Assembly (NCBI GenBank): GCA_022605955.1
Contig: JAKCOZ010000221.1
Span: 310,001 to 374,000, forward strand
Length of the DNA: 64,000 nt
Reading direction: 5' to 3'
DNA from: Rallus limicola
Taxonomy: Eukaryota > Chordata > Aves > Gruiformes > Rallidae
How positions within the stretch are numbered: the stretch's first letter is position 1; the number at the start of each line of letters is the position of its first letter. The translations under genes were made by a program, and so were the position numbers. Below the pieces are notes generated by a model. It saw only the letters and a list, made by a program, of their open reading frames with translations, searched no databases and was not told the origin of the DNA. This document shows positions 49,391 through 62,172 of the stretch, piece by piece.

Positions 49391-49500
49391 TAGGAGGTTT
49401 CAGACAAGCTATGCCTTTCAGGCCTAGCTTCTTTACTTTGGGAGTTATTGCTGGACGTTTAGCATGTTTTGAACTGCAGTCTGCTAGGGCCGAGAAAAGC

Positions 49501-51282
49501 ACCGTAGGAGGTTCCAGGCATGTTCCCTCTTTCCAGGCAAAGGAAAAGGCTGAGAGCCAAAGTGACAGGGTCTGCTCGTGTGTCCTGTTAGGAGGTTTCA
49601 GACGAGCTATGCCTTTCAGGCCTAGCTTCTTTACTTTGGGAGTTATTGCTGGACGTTTAGCATGTTTTGAACTGCAGTCTGCTAGGGCCGAGAAAAGCAC
49701 CGTAGGAGGTTCCAGGCATGTTCCCTCTTTCCAGGCAAAGGAAAAGGCTGAGAGCCAAAGTGACAGGGTCTGCTCGTGTGTCCTGTCAGGAGGTTTCAGA
49801 CAAGCTATGCCTTTCAGGCCTAGCTTCTTTACTTTGGGAGTTATTGCTGGACGTTTAGCATGTTTTGAACTGCAGTCTGCTAGGGCCGAGAAAAGCACCG
49901 TAGGAGGTTCCAGGCATGTTCCCTCTTTCCAGGCAAAGGAAAAGGCTGAGAGCCAAAGTGACAGGGTCTGCTCGTGTGTCCTGTTAGGAGGTTTCAGACA
50001 AGCTATGCCTTTCAGGCCTAGCTTCTTTACTTTGGGAGTTATTGCTGGACGTTTAGCATGTTTTGAACTGCAGTCTGCTAGGGCCGAGAAAAGCACCGTA
50101 GGAGGTTCCAGGCATGTTCCCTCTTTCCAGGCAAAGGAAAAGGCTGAGAGCCAAAGTGACAGGGTCTGCTCGTGTGTCCTGTTAGGAGGTTTCAGACAAG
50201 CTATGCCTTTCAGGCCTAGCTTCTTTACTTTGGGAGTTATTGCTGGACGTTTAGCATGTTTTGAACTGCAGTCTGCTAGGGCCGAGAAAAGCACCGTAGT
50301 AGGTTCCAGGCATGTTCCCTCTTTCCAGGCAAAGGAAAAGGCTGAGAGCCAAAGTGACAGGGTCTGCTCGTGTGTCCTGTTAGGAGGTTTCAGACGAGCT
50401 ATGCCTTTCAGGCCTAGCTTCTTTACTTTGGAAGTTATTGCTGGACGTTTAGCATGTTTTGAACTGCAGTCTGCTAGGGCCGAGAAAAGCACCGTAGGAG
50501 GTTCCAGGCATGTTCCCTCTTTCCAGGCAAAGGAAAAGGCTGAGAGCCAAAGTGACAGGGTCTGCTCGTGTGTCCTGTTAGGAGGTTTCAGACAAGCTAT
50601 GCCTTTCAGGCCTAGCTTCTTTACTTTGGGAGTTATTGCTGGACGTTTAGCATGTTTTGAACTGCAGTCTGCTAGGGCCGAGAAAAGCACCGTAGGAGGT
50701 TCCAGGCATGTTCCCTCTTTCCAGGCAAAGGAAAAGGCTGAGAGCCAAAGTGACAGGGTCTGCTCGTGTGTCCTGTTAGGAGGTTTCAGACAAGCTATGC
50801 CTTTCAGGCCTAGCTTCTTTACTTTGGGAGTTATTGCTGGACGTTTAGCATGTTTTGAACTGCAGTCTGCTAGGGCCGAGAAAAGCACCGTAGGAGGTTC
50901 CAGGCATGTTCCCTCTTTCCAGGCAAAGGAAAAGGCTGAGAGCCAAAGTGACAGGGTCTGCTCGTGTGTCCTGTTAGGAGGTTTCAGACGAGCTATGCCT
51001 TTCAGGCCTAGCTTCTTTACTTTGGGAGTTATTGCTGGACGTTTAGCATGTTTTGAACTGCAGTCTGCTAGGGCCGAGAAAAGCACCGTAGGATGTTCCA
51101 GGCATGTTCCCTCTTTCCAGGCAAAGGAAAAGGCTGAGAGCCAAAGTGACAGGGTCTGCTCGTGTGTCCTGTTAGGAGGTTTCAGACAAGCTATGCCTTT
51201 CAGGCCTAGCTTCTTTACTTTGGGAGTTATTGCTGGACGTTTAGCATGTTTTGAACTGCAGTCTGCTAGGGCCGAGAAAAGC
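49501..51282 (+). repeat. 9-unit segment repeated at +3366 bp (17 units), copy 1
   Basis: Markers: G8T (gtagtagg) 50300, G140A 50432 and a G-to-T giving taggatgtt at 51094. All recur at +3366. The first two units show the same G104-then-C89 order as the copy. Confidence 0.87.
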
Positions 51283-52866
51283 ACCGTAGGAGGTTCCAGG
51301 CATGTTCCCTCTTTCCAGGCAAAGGAAAAGGCTGAGAGCCAAAGTGACAGGGTCTGCTCGTGTGTCCTGTTAGGAGGTTTCAGACAAGCTATGCCTTTCA
51401 GGCCTAGCTTCTTTACTTTGGGAGTTATTGCTGGACGTTTAGCATGTTTTGAACTGCAGTCTGCTAGGGCCGAGAAAAGCACCGTAGGAGGTTCCAGGCA
51501 TGTTCCCTCTTTCCAGGCAAAGGAAAAGGCTGAGAGCCAAAGTGACAGGGTCTGCTCGTGTGTCCTGTTAGGAGGTTTCAGACAAGCTATGCCTTTCAGG
51601 CCTAGCTTCTTTACTTTGGGAGTTATTGCTGGACGTTTAGCATGTTTTGAACTGCAGTCTGCTAGGGCCGAGAAAAGCACCGTAGGAGGTTCCAGGCATG
51701 TTCCCTCTTTCCAGGCAAAGGAAAAGGCTGAGAGCCAAAGTGACAGGGTCTGCTCGTGTGTCCTGTTAGGAGGTTTCAGACAAGCTATGCCTTTCAGGCC
51801 TAGCTTCTTTACTTTGGGAGTTATTGCTGGACGTTTAGCATGTTTTGAACTGCAGTCTGCTAGGGCCGAGAAAAGCACCGTAGGAGGTTCCAGGCATGTT
51901 CCCTCTTTCCAGGCAAAGGAAAAGGCTGAGAGCCAAAGTGACAGGGTCTGCTCGTGTGTCCTGTTAGGAGGTTTCAGACAAGCTATGCCTTTCAGGCCTA
52001 GCTTCTTTACTTTGGGAGTTATTGCTGGACGTTTAGCATGTTTTGAACTGCAGTCTGCTAGGGCCGAGAAAAGCACCGTAGGAGGTTCCAGGCATGTTCC
52101 CTCTTTCCAGGCAAAGGAAAAGGCTGAGAGCCAAAGTGACAGGGTCTGCTCGTGTGTCCTGTTAGGAGGTTTCAGACAAGCTATGCCTTTCAGGCCTAGC
52201 TTCTTTACTTTGGGAGTTATTGCTGGACGTTTAGCATGTTTTGAACTGCAGTCTGCTAGGGCCGAGAAAAGCACCGTAGGAGGTTCCAGGCATGTTCCCT
52301 CTTTCCAGGCAAAGGAAAAGGCTGAGAGCCAAAGTGACAGGGTCTGCTCGTGTGTCCTGTTAGGAGGTTTCAGACGAGCTATGCCTTTCAGGCCTAGCTT
52401 CTTTACTTTGGAAGTTATTGCTGGACGTTTAGCATGTTTTGAACTGCAGTCTGCTAGGGCCGAGAAAAGCACCGTAGGAGGTTCCAGGCATGTTCCCTCT
52501 TTCCAGGCAAAGGAAAAGGCTGAGAGCCAAAGTGACAGGGTCTGCTCGTGTGTCCTGTTAGGAGGTTTCAGACGAGCTATGCCTTTCAGGCCTAGCTTCT
52601 TTACTTTGGGAGTTATTGCTGGACGTTTAGCATGTTTTGAACTGCAGTCTGCTAGGGCCGAGAAAAGCACCGTAGGAGGTTCCAGGCATGTTCCCTCTTT
52701 CCAGGCAAAGGAAAAGGCTGAGAGCCAAAGTGACAGGGTCTGCTCGTGTGTCCTGTTAGGAGGTTTCAGACAAGCTATGCCTTTCAGGCCTAGCTTCTTT
52801 ACTTTGGGAGTTATTGCTGGACGTTTAGCATGTTTTGAACTGCAGTCTGCTAGGGCCGAGAAAAGC

Positions 52867-54648
52867 ACCGTAGGAGGTTCCAGGCATGTTCCCTCTTTCC
52901 AGGCAAAGGAAAAGGCTGAGAGCCAAAGTGACAGGGTCTGCTCGTGTGTCCTGTTAGGAGGTTTCAGACGAGCTATGCCTTTCAGGCCTAGCTTCTTTAC
53001 TTTGGGAGTTATTGCTGGACGTTTAGCATGTTTTGAACTGCAGTCTGCTAGGGCCGAGAAAAGCACCGTAGGAGGTTCCAGGCATGTTCCCTCTTTCCAG
53101 GCAAAGGAAAAGGCTGAGAGCCAAAGTGACAGGGTCTGCTCGTGTGTCCTGTCAGGAGGTTTCAGACAAGCTATGCCTTTCAGGCCTAGCTTCTTTACTT
53201 TGGGAGTTATTGCTGGACGTTTAGCATGTTTTGAACTGCAGTCTGCTAGGGCCGAGAAAAGCACCGTAGGAGGTTCCAGGCATGTTCCCTCTTTCCAGGC
53301 AAAGGAAAAGGCTGAGAGCCAAAGTGACAGGGTCTGCTCGTGTGTCCTGTTAGGAGGTTTCAGACAAGCTATGCCTTTCAGGCCTAGCTTCTTTACTTTG
53401 GGAGTTATTGCTGGACGTTTAGCATGTTTTGAACTGCAGTCTGCTAGGGCCGAGAAAAGCACCGTAGGAGGTTCCAGGCATGTTCCCTCTTTCCAGGCAA
53501 AGGAAAAGGCTGAGAGCCAAAGTGACAGGGTCTGCTCGTGTGTCCTGTTAGGAGGTTTCAGACAAGCTATGCCTTTCAGGCCTAGCTTCTTTACTTTGGG
53601 AGTTATTGCTGGACGTTTAGCATGTTTTGAACTGCAGTCTGCTAGGGCCGAGAAAAGCACCGTAGTAGGTTCCAGGCATGTTCCCTCTTTCCAGGCAAAG
53701 GAAAAGGCTGAGAGCCAAAGTGACAGGGTCTGCTCGTGTGTCCTGTTAGGAGGTTTCAGACGAGCTATGCCTTTCAGGCCTAGCTTCTTTACTTTGGAAG
53801 TTATTGCTGGACGTTTAGCATGTTTTGAACTGCAGTCTGCTAGGGCCGAGAAAAGCACCGTAGGAGGTTCCAGGCATGTTCCCTCTTTCCAGGCAAAGGA
53901 AAAGGCTGAGAGCCAAAGTGACAGGGTCTGCTCGTGTGTCCTGTTAGGAGGTTTCAGACAAGCTATGCCTTTCAGGCCTAGCTTCTTTACTTTGGGAGTT
54001 ATTGCTGGACGTTTAGCATGTTTTGAACTGCAGTCTGCTAGGGCCGAGAAAAGCACCGTAGGAGGTTCCAGGCATGTTCCCTCTTTCCAGGCAAAGGAAA
54101 AGGCTGAGAGCCAAAGTGACAGGGTCTGCTCGTGTGTCCTGTTAGGAGGTTTCAGACGAGCTATGCCTTTCAGGCCTAGCTTCTTTACTTTGGGAGTTAT
54201 TGCTGGACGTTTAGCATGTTTTGAACTGCAGTCTGCTAGGGCCGAGAAAAGCACCGTAGGAGGTTCCAGGCATGTTCCCTCTTTCCAGGCAAAGGAAAAG
54301 GCTGAGAGCCAAAGTGACAGGGTCTGCTCGTGTGTCCTGTTAGGAGGTTTCAGACGAGCTATGCCTTTCAGGCCTAGCTTCTTTACTTTGGGAGTTATTG
54401 CTGGACGTTTAGCATGTTTTGAACTGCAGTCTGCTAGGGCCGAGAAAAGCACCGTAGGATGTTCCAGGCATGTTCCCTCTTTCCAGGCAAAGGAAAAGGC
54501 TGAGAGCCAAAGTGACAGGGTCTGCTCGTGTGTCCTGTTAGGAGGTTTCAGACAAGCTATGCCTTTCAGGCCTAGCTTCTTTACTTTGGGAGTTATTGCT
54601 GGACGTTTAGCATGTTTTGAACTGCAGTCTGCTAGGGCCGAGAAAAGC
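52867..54648 (+). repeat. 9-unit segment repeated at +3366 bp (17 units), copy 2
   Basis: Markers return at 53666, 53798 and 54460. One unit differs in the 104 allele (A104 in copy 1, G104 here). Between the copies (51283-52866) lie eight mostly consensus units, six of them nearly identical with A104, plus one G140A unit near 52412. Confidence 0.87.
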
Positions 54649-55440
54649 ACCGTAGGAGGTTCCAGGCATGTTCCCTCTTTCCAGGCAAAGGAAAAGGCTG
54701 AGGGCCAAAGTGACAGGGTCTGCTCGTGTGTCCTGTCAGGAGGTTTCAGACAAGCTATGCCTTTCAGGCCTAGCTTCTTTACTTTGGGAGTTATTGCTGG
54801 ACGTTTAGCATGTTTTGAACTGCAATCTGCTAGGGCCGAGAAAAGCACCGTAGGAGGTTCCAGGCATGTTCCCTCTTTCCAGGCAAAGGAAAAGGCTGAG
54901 AGCCAAAGTGACAGGGTCTGCTCGTGTGTCCTGTTAGGAGGTTTCAGACGAGCTATGCCTTTCAGGCCTAGCTTCTTTACTTTGGGAGTTATTGCTGGAC
55001 GTTTAGCATGTTTTGAACTGCAGTCTGCTAGGGCCGAGAAAAGCACCGTAGGAGGTTCCAGGCATGTTCCCTCTTTCCAGGCAAAGGAAAAGGCTGAGAG
55101 CCAAAGTGACATGGTCTGCTCGTGTGTCCTGTTAGGAGGTTTCAGACAAGCTATGCCTTTCAGGCCTAGCTTCTTTACTTTGGGAGTTATTGCTGGACGT
55201 TTAGCATGTTTTGAACTGCAGTCTGCTAGGGCCGAGAAAAGCACCGTAGGAGGTTCCAGGCATGTTCCCTCTTTCCAGGCAAAGGAAAAGGCTGAGAGCC
55301 AAAGTGACAGGGTCTGCTCGTGTGTCCTGTTAGGAGGTTTCAGACAAGCTATGCCTTTCAGGCCTAGCTTCTTTACTTTGGGAGTTATTGCTGGACGTTT
55401 AGCATGTTTTGAACTGCAGTCTGCTAGGGCCGAGAAAAGC
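54649..55440 (+). repeat. 4-unit segment repeated at +3960 bp (20 units), copy 1
   Basis: A55G (gagggccaa) at 54703 and G68T at 55112 recur at 58663 and 59072. This copy alone carries G177A at 54825, which removes the PstI site. The matching unit of copy 2 has a private change (caggga for caggca) at about 59022. Confidence 0.8.
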
Positions 55441-55836
55441 ACCGTAGGAGGTTCCAGGCATGTTCCCTCTTTCCAGGCAAAGGAAAAGGCTGAGAGCCAA
55501 AGTGACAGGGTCTGCTCGTGTGTCCTGTTAGGAGGTTTCAGACAAGCTATGCCTTTCAGGCCTAGCTTCTTTACTTTGGGAGTTATTGCTGGACGTTTAG
55601 CATGTTTTGAACTGCAGTCTGCTAGGGCCGAGAAAAGCACCGTAGGAGGTTCCAGGCATGTTCCCTCTTTCCAGGCAAAGGAAAAGGCTGAGAGCCAAAG
55701 TGACAGGGTCTGCTCGTGTGTCCTGTTAGGAGGTTTCAGACAAGCTATGCCTTTCAGGCCTAGCTTCTTTACTTTAGGAGTTATTGCTGGACGTTTAGCA
55801 TGTTTTGAACTGCAGTCTGCTAGGGCCGAGAAAAGC

Positions 55837-56034
55837 ACCGTAGGAGGTTCCAGGCATGTTCCCTCTTTCCAGGCAAAGGAAAAGGCTGAGAGCCAAAGTG
55901 ACAGGGTCTGCTCGTGTGTCCTGTTAGGAGGTTTCAGACGAGCTATGCCTTTCAGGCCTAGCTTCTTTACTTTGGAAGTTCATGCTGGACGTTTAGCATG
56001 TTTTGAACTGCAGTCTGCTAGGGCCGAGAAAAGC
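55837..56034 (+). repeat. Unit with ggaagttcatg patch, copy A
   Basis: G140A plus A145C and T146A (catg at 55981) mark this unit. The same triple lies in 59995-60192, exactly 4158 bp (21 units) away, and as part of a longer cluster at 45681. Neighbouring units are close to consensus, so the shared stretch may be as short as one unit. Confidence 0.78.
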
Positions 56035-58608
56035 ACCGTAGGAGGTTCCAGGCATGTTCCCTCTTTCCAGGCAAAGGAAAAGGCTGAGAGCCAAAGTGAC
56101 AGGGTCTGCTCGTGTGTCCTGTTAGGAGGTTTCAGACGAGCTATGCCTTTCAGGCCTAGCTTCTTTACTTTGGGAGTTATTGCTGGACGTTTAGCATGTT
56201 TTGAACTGCAGTCTGCTAGGGCCGAGAAAAGCACCGTAGGAGGTTCCAGGCATGTTCCCTCTTTCCAGGCAAAGGAAAAGGCTGAGAGCCAAAGTGACAG
56301 GGTCTGCTCGTGTGTCCTGTCAGGAGGTTTCAGACAAGCTATGCCTTTCAGGTCTAGCTTCTTTACTTTGGGAGTTATTGCTGGACGTTTAGCATGTTTT
56401 GAACTGCAGTCTGCTAGGGCCGAGAAAAGCACCGTAGGAGGTTCCAGGCATGTTCCCTCTTTCCAGGCAAAGGAAAAGGCTGAGAGCCAAAGTGACAGGG
56501 TCTGCTCGTGTGTCCTGTTAGGAGGTTTCAGACAAGCTATGCCTTTCAGGCCTAGCTTCTTTACTTTGGGAGTTATTGCTGGACGTTTAGCATGTTTTGA
56601 ACTGCAGTCTGCTAGGGCCGAGAAAAGCACCGTAGGAGGTTCCAGGCATGTTCCCTCTTTCCAGGCAAAGGAAAAGGCTGAGAGCCAAAGTGACAGGGTC
56701 TGCTCGTGTGTCCTGTTAGGAGGTTTCAGACGAGCTATGCCTTTCAGGCCTAGCTTCTTTACTTTGGAAGTTATTGCTGGACGTTTAGCATGTTTTGAAC
56801 TGCAGTCTGCTAGGGCCGAGAAAAGCACCGTAGGAGGTTCCAGGCATGTTCCCTCTTTCCAGGCAAAGGAAAAGGCTGAGAGCCAAAGTGACAGGGTCTG
56901 CTCGTGTGTCCTGTTAGGAGGTTTCAGACGAGCTATGCCTTTCAGGCCTAGCTTCTTTACTTTGGGAGTTATTGCTGGACGTTTAGCATGTTTTGAACTG
57001 CAGTCTGCTAGGGCCGAGAAAAGCACCGTAGGAGGTTCCAGGCATGTTCCCTCTTTCCAGGCAAAGGAAAAGGCTGAGAGCCAAAGTGACAGGGTCTGCT
57101 CGTGTGTCCTGTTAGGAGGTTTCAGACAAGCTATGCCTTTCAGGCCTAGCTTCTTTACTTTGGGAGTTATTGCTGGACGTTTAGCATGTTTTGAACTGCA
57201 GTCTGCTAGGGCCGAGAAAAGCACCGTAGGAGGTTCCAGGCATGTTCCCTCTTTCCAGGCAAAGGAAAAGGCTGAGAGCCAAAGTGACAGGGTCTGCTCG
57301 TGTGTCCTGTTAGGAGGTTTCAGACAAGCTATGCCTTTCAGGCCTAGCTTCTTTACTTTGGGAGTTATTGCTGGACGTTTAGCATGTTTTGAACTGCAGT
57401 CTGCTAGGGCCGAGAAAAGCACCGTAGGAGGTTCCAGGCATGTTCCCTCTTTCCAGGCAAAGGAAAAGGCTGAGAGCCAAAGTGACAGGGTCTGCTCGTG
57501 TGTCCTGTTAGGAGGTTTCAGACAAGCTATGCCTTTCAGGCCTAGCTTCTTTACTTTGGGAGTTATTGCTGGACGTTTAGCATGTTTTGAACTGCAGTCT
57601 GCTAGGGCCGAGAAAAGCACCGTAGGAGGTTCCAGGCATGTTCCCTCTTTCCAGGCAAAGGAAAAGGCTGAGAGCCAAAGTGACAGGGTCTGCTCGTGTG
57701 TCCTGTTAGGAGGTTTCAGACAAGCTATGCCTTTCAGGCCTAGCTTCTTTACTTTGGGAGTTATTGCTGGACGTTTAGCATGTTTTGAACTGCAGTCTGC
57801 TAGGGCCGAGAAAAGCACCGTAGGAGGTTCCAGGCATGTTCCCTCTTTCCAGGCAAAGGAAAAGGCTGAGAGCCAAAGTGACAGGGTCTGCTCGTGTGTC
57901 CTGTTAGGAGGTTTCAGACGAGCTATGCCTTTCAGGCCTAGCTTCTTTACTTTGGAAGTTATTGCTGGACGTTTAGCATGTTTTGAACTGCAGTCTGCTA
58001 GGGCCGAGAAAAGCACCGTAGGAGGTTCCAGGCATGTTCCCTCTTTCCAGGCAAAGGAAAAGGCTGAGAGCCAAAGTGACAGGGTCTGCTCGTGTGTCCT
58101 GTTAGGAGGTTTCAGACAAGCTATGCCTTTCAGGCCTAGCTTCTTTACTTTGGGAGTTATTGCTGGACGTTTAGCATGTTTTGAACTGCAGTCTGCTAGG
58201 GCCGAGAAAAGCACCGTAGTAGGTTCCAGGCATGTTCCCTCTTTCCAGGCAAAGGAAAAGGCTGAGAGCCAAAGTGACAGGGTCTGCTCGTGTGTCCTGT
58301 TAGGAGGTTTCAGACGAGCTATGCCTTTCAGGCCTAGCTTCTTTACTTTGGGAGTTATTGCTGGACGTTTAGCATGTTTTGAACTGCAGTCTGCTAGGGC
58401 CGAGAAAAGCACCGTAGGAGGTTCCAGGCATGTTCCCTCTTTCCAGGCAAAGGAAAAGGCTGAGAGCCAAAGTGACAGGGTCTGCTCGTGTGTCCTGTTA
58501 GGAGGTTTCAGACAAGCTATGCCTTTCAGGCCTAGCTTCTTTACTTTGGGAGTTATTGCTGGACGTTTAGCATGTTTTGAACTGCAGTCTGCTAGGGCCG
58601 AGAAAAGC

Positions 58609-59400
58609 ACCGTAGGAGGTTCCAGGCATGTTCCCTCTTTCCAGGCAAAGGAAAAGGCTGAGGGCCAAAGTGACAGGGTCTGCTCGTGTGTCCTGTCAGG
58701 AGGTTTCAGACAAGCTATGCCTTTCAGGCCTAGCTTCTTTACTTTGGGAGTTATTGCTGGACGTTTAGCATGTTTTGAACTGCAGTCTGCTAGGGCCGAG
58801 AAAAGCACCGTAGGAGGTTCCAGGCATGTTCCCTCTTTCCAGGCAAAGGAAAAGGCTGAGAGCCAAAGTGACAGGGTCTGCTCGTGTGTCCTGTTAGGAG
58901 GTTTCAGACGAGCTATGCCTTTCAGGCCTAGCTTCTTTACTTTGGGAGTTATTGCTGGACGTTTAGCATGTTTTGAACTGCAGTCTGCTAGGGCCGAGAA
59001 AAGCACCGTAGGAGGTTCCAGGGATGTTCCCTCTTTCCAGGCAAAGGAAAAGGCTGAGAGCCAAAGTGACATGGTCTGCTCGTGTGTCCTGTTAGGAGGT
59101 TTCAGACAAGCTATGCCTTTCAGGCCTAGCTTCTTTACTTTGGGAGTTATTGCTGGACGTTTAGCATGTTTTGAACTGCAGTCTGCTAGGGCCGAGAAAA
59201 GCACCGTAGGAGGTTCCAGGCATGTTCCCTCTTTCCAGGCAAAGGAAAAGGCTGAGAGCCAAAGTGACAGGGTCTGCTCGTGTGTCCTGTTAGGAGGTTT
59301 CAGACAAGCTATGCCTTTCAGGCCTAGCTTCTTTACTTTGGGAGTTATTGCTGGACGTTTAGCATGTTTTGAACTGCAGTCTGCTAGGGCCGAGAAAAGC
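58609..59400 (+). repeat. 4-unit segment repeated at +3960 bp (20 units), copy 2
   Basis: A55G at 58663 followed by C89, then G68T at 59072, in the same order as 54649-55440. The A55G+C89 pair appears once more five units later (59653), so this short string was copied at two different scales. Confidence 0.78.
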
Positions 59401-59994
59401 ACCGTAGGAGGTTCCAGGCATGTTCCCTCTTTCCAGGCAAAGGAAAAGGATGAGAGCCAAAGTGACAGGGGCTGCTCGTGTGTCCTGTTAGGAGGTTTCA
59501 GACAAGCTATGCCTTTCAGGCCTAGCTTCTTTACTTTGGGAGTTATTGCTGGACGTTTAGCATGTTTTGAACTGCAGTCTGCTAGGGCCGAGAAAAGCAC
59601 CGTAGGAGGTTCCAGGCATGTTCCCTCTTTCCAGGCAAAGGAAAAGGCTGAGGGCCAAAGTGACAGGGTCTGCTCGTGTGTCCTGTCAGGAGGTTTCAGA
59701 CAAGCTATGCCTTTCAGACCTAGCTTCTTTACTTTGGGAGTTATTGCTGGACGTTTAGCATGTTTTGAACTGCAGTCTGCTAGGGCCGAGAAAAGCACCG
59801 TAGGAGGTTCCAGGCATGTTCCCTCTTTCCAGGCAAAGGAAAAGGCTGAGAGCCAAAGTGACAGGGTCTGCTCGTGTGTCCTGTTAGGAGGTTTCAGACA
59901 AGCTATGCCTTTCAGGCCTAGCTTCTTTACTTTGGGAGTTATTGCTGGACGTTTAGCATGTTTTGAACTGCAGTCTGCTAGGGCCGAGAAAAGC

Positions 59995-60192
59995 ACCGTA
60001 GGAGGTTCCAGGCATGTTCCCTCTTTCCAGGCAAAGGAAAAGGCTGAGAGCCAAAGTGACAGGGTCTGCTCGTGTGTCCTGTTAGGAGGTTTCAGACGAG
60101 CTATGCCTTTCAGGCCTAGCTTCTTTACTTTGGAAGTTCATGCTGGACGTTTAGCATGTTTTGAACTGCAGTCTGCTAGGGCCGAGAAAAGC
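59995..60192 (+). repeat. Unit with ggaagttcatg patch, copy B
   Basis: The triple variant catg is at 60139. It is the last G140A unit in the window. The next unit introduces A124G (cctggc, 60316), the marker of the terminal four-unit repeats. Confidence 0.78.
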
Positions 60193-60390
60193 ACCGTAGG
60201 AGGTTCCAGGCATGTTCCCTCTTTCCAGGCAAAGGAAAAGGCTGAGAGCCAAAGTGACAGGGTCTGCTCGTGTGTCCTGTTAGGAGGTTTCAGACGAGCT
60301 ATGCCTTTCAGGCCTGGCTTCTTTACTTTGGGAGTTATTGCTGGACGTTTAGCATGTTTTGAACTGCAGTCTGCTAGGGCCGAGAAAAGC

Positions 60391-61182
60391 ACCGTAGGAG
60401 GTTCCAGGCATGTTCCCTCTTTCCAGGCAAAGGAAAAGGCTGATAGTCAAAGTGACAGGGTCTGCTCGTGTGTCCTGTTAGGAGGTTTCAGACAAGCTAT
60501 GCCTTTCAGGCCTAGCTTCTTTACTTTGGGAGTTATTGCTGGACGTTTAGCATGTTTTGAACTGCAGTCTGCTAGGGCCGAGAAAAGCACCGTAGGAGGT
60601 TCCAGGCATGTTCCCTCTTTCCAGGCAAAGGAAAAGGCTGAGAGCCAAAGTGACAGGGTCTGCTCGTGTGTCCTGTTAGGAGGTTTCAGACGAGCTATGC
60701 CTTTCAGGCCTAGCTTCTTTACTTTGGGAGTTATTGCTGGACGTTTAGCATGTTTTGAACTGCAGTCTGCTAGGGCCGAGAAAAGCACCGTAGGAGGTTC
60801 CAGGCATGTTCCCTCTTTCCAGGCAAAGGAAAAGGCTGAGAGCCAAAGTGACAGGGTCTGCTCGTGTGTCCTGTTAGGAGGTTTCAGACAAGCTATGCCT
60901 TTCAGGCCTGGCTTCTTTACTTTGGGAGTTATTGCTGGACGTTTAGCATGTTTTGAACTGCAGTCTGCTAGGGCCGAGAAAAGCACCGTAGGAGGTTCCA
61001 GGCATGTTCCTTCTTTCCAGGCAAAGGAAAAGGCTGAGAGCCAAAGTGACAGGGTCTGCTCGTGTGTCCTGTTAGGAGGTTTCAGACAAGCTATGCCTTT
61101 CAGGCCTAGCTTCTTTACTTTGGGAGTTATTGCTGGACGTTTAGCATGTTTTGAACTGCAGTCTGCTAGGGCCGAGAAAAGC
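60391..61182 (+). repeat. 4-unit higher-order repeat, copy 1 (792 bp)
   Basis: Ordered markers: gatagtca (G54T, C57T) 60444, G104 in the second junction, A124G (cctggc) 60910 and C27T (gttccttct) 61011. All recur 792 bp later in the next copy. Confidence 0.9.
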
Positions 61183-61974
61183 ACCGTAGGAGGTTCCAGG
61201 CATGTTCCCTCTTTCCAGGCAAAGGAAAAGGCTGATAGTCAAAGTGACAGGGTCTGCTCGTGTGTCCTGTTAGGAGGTTTCAGACAAGCTATGCCTTTCA
61301 GGCCTAGCTTCTTTACTTTGGGAGTTATTGCTGGACGTTTAGCATGTTTTGAACTGCAGTCTGCTAGGGCCGAGAAAAGCACCGTAGGAGGTTCCAGGCA
61401 TGTTCCCTCTTTCCAGGCAAAGGAAAAGGCTGAGAGCCAAAGTGACAGGGTCTGCTCGTGTGTCCTGTTAGGAGGTTTCAGACGAGCTATGCCTTTCAGG
61501 CCTAGCTTCTTTACTTTGGGAGTTATTGCTGGACGTTTAGCATGTTTTGAACTGCAGTCTGCTAGGGCCGAGAAAAGCACCGTAGGAGGTTCCAGGCATG
61601 TTCCCTCTTTCCAGGCAAAGGAAAAGGCTGAGAGCCAAAGTGACAGGGTCTGCTCGTGTGTCCTGTTAGGAGGTTTCAGACAAGCTATGCCTTTCAGGCC
61701 TGGCTTCTTTACTTTGGGAGTTATTGCTGGACGTTTAGCATGTTTTGAACTGCAGTCTGCTAGGGCCGAGAAAAGCACCGTAGGAGGTTCCAGGCATGTT
61801 CCTTCTTTCCAGGCAAAGGAAAAGGCTGAGAGCCAAAGTGACAGGGTCTGCTCGTGTGTCCTGTTAGGAGGTTTCAGACAAGCTATGCCTTTCAGGCCTA
61901 GCTTCTTTACTTTGGGAGTTATTGCTGGACGTTTAGCATGTTTTGAACTGCAGTCTGCTAGGGCCGAGAAAAGC
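61183..61974 (+). repeat. 4-unit higher-order repeat, copy 2 (792 bp)
   Basis: gatagtca at 61236, A124G at 61702 and C27T at 61803, each exactly 792 bp after copy 1. The pattern does not return at 62028, where the unit has the ordinary gagagcca. Confidence 0.9.
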
Positions 61975-62172
61975 ACCGTAGGAGGTTCCAGGCATGTTCC
62001 CTCTTTCCAGGCAAAGGAAAAGGCTGAGAGCCAAAGTGACAGGGTCTGCTCGTGTGTCCTGTTAGGAGGTTTCAGACGAGCTATGCCTTTCAGGCCTAGC
62101 TTCTTTACTTTGGGAGTTATTGCTGGACGTTTAGCATGTTTTGAACTGCAGTCTGCTAGGGCCGAGAAAAGC

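Larger units (their letters stand above)
26600..49393 (+). other. 7597-codon open frame, judged not to be a gene
   Basis: The frame stays open through about 115 monomers because 198 is a multiple of three and the consensus has no stop in this phase. It begins after the taa made by C58T at 26591 and ends a few codons past the 1-bp deletion at 49380. The predicted 66-residue repeat (it contains MPFRPSFFTLGVIAGRLACF) resembles no family I know, has no clear domain, and shows no sign of a promoter, unique N-terminus or signal peptide. The commonest variants (A/G104, T/C89, A/C124) all change the amino acid, which argues against protein-level constraint. A reverse frame is open in the same units. 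The call is a by-product of the repeat, but see the stop-asymmetry finding. Confidence 0.85.

Noticed and set aside
26600..49393. Giant repetitive protein of 7597 residues on the forward strand
   Set aside because: Openness follows from a stop-free 198-bp unit whose length is a multiple of three. There is no unique start, promoter or recognisable domain, the commonest variants change the residue, and a reverse frame is open as well.
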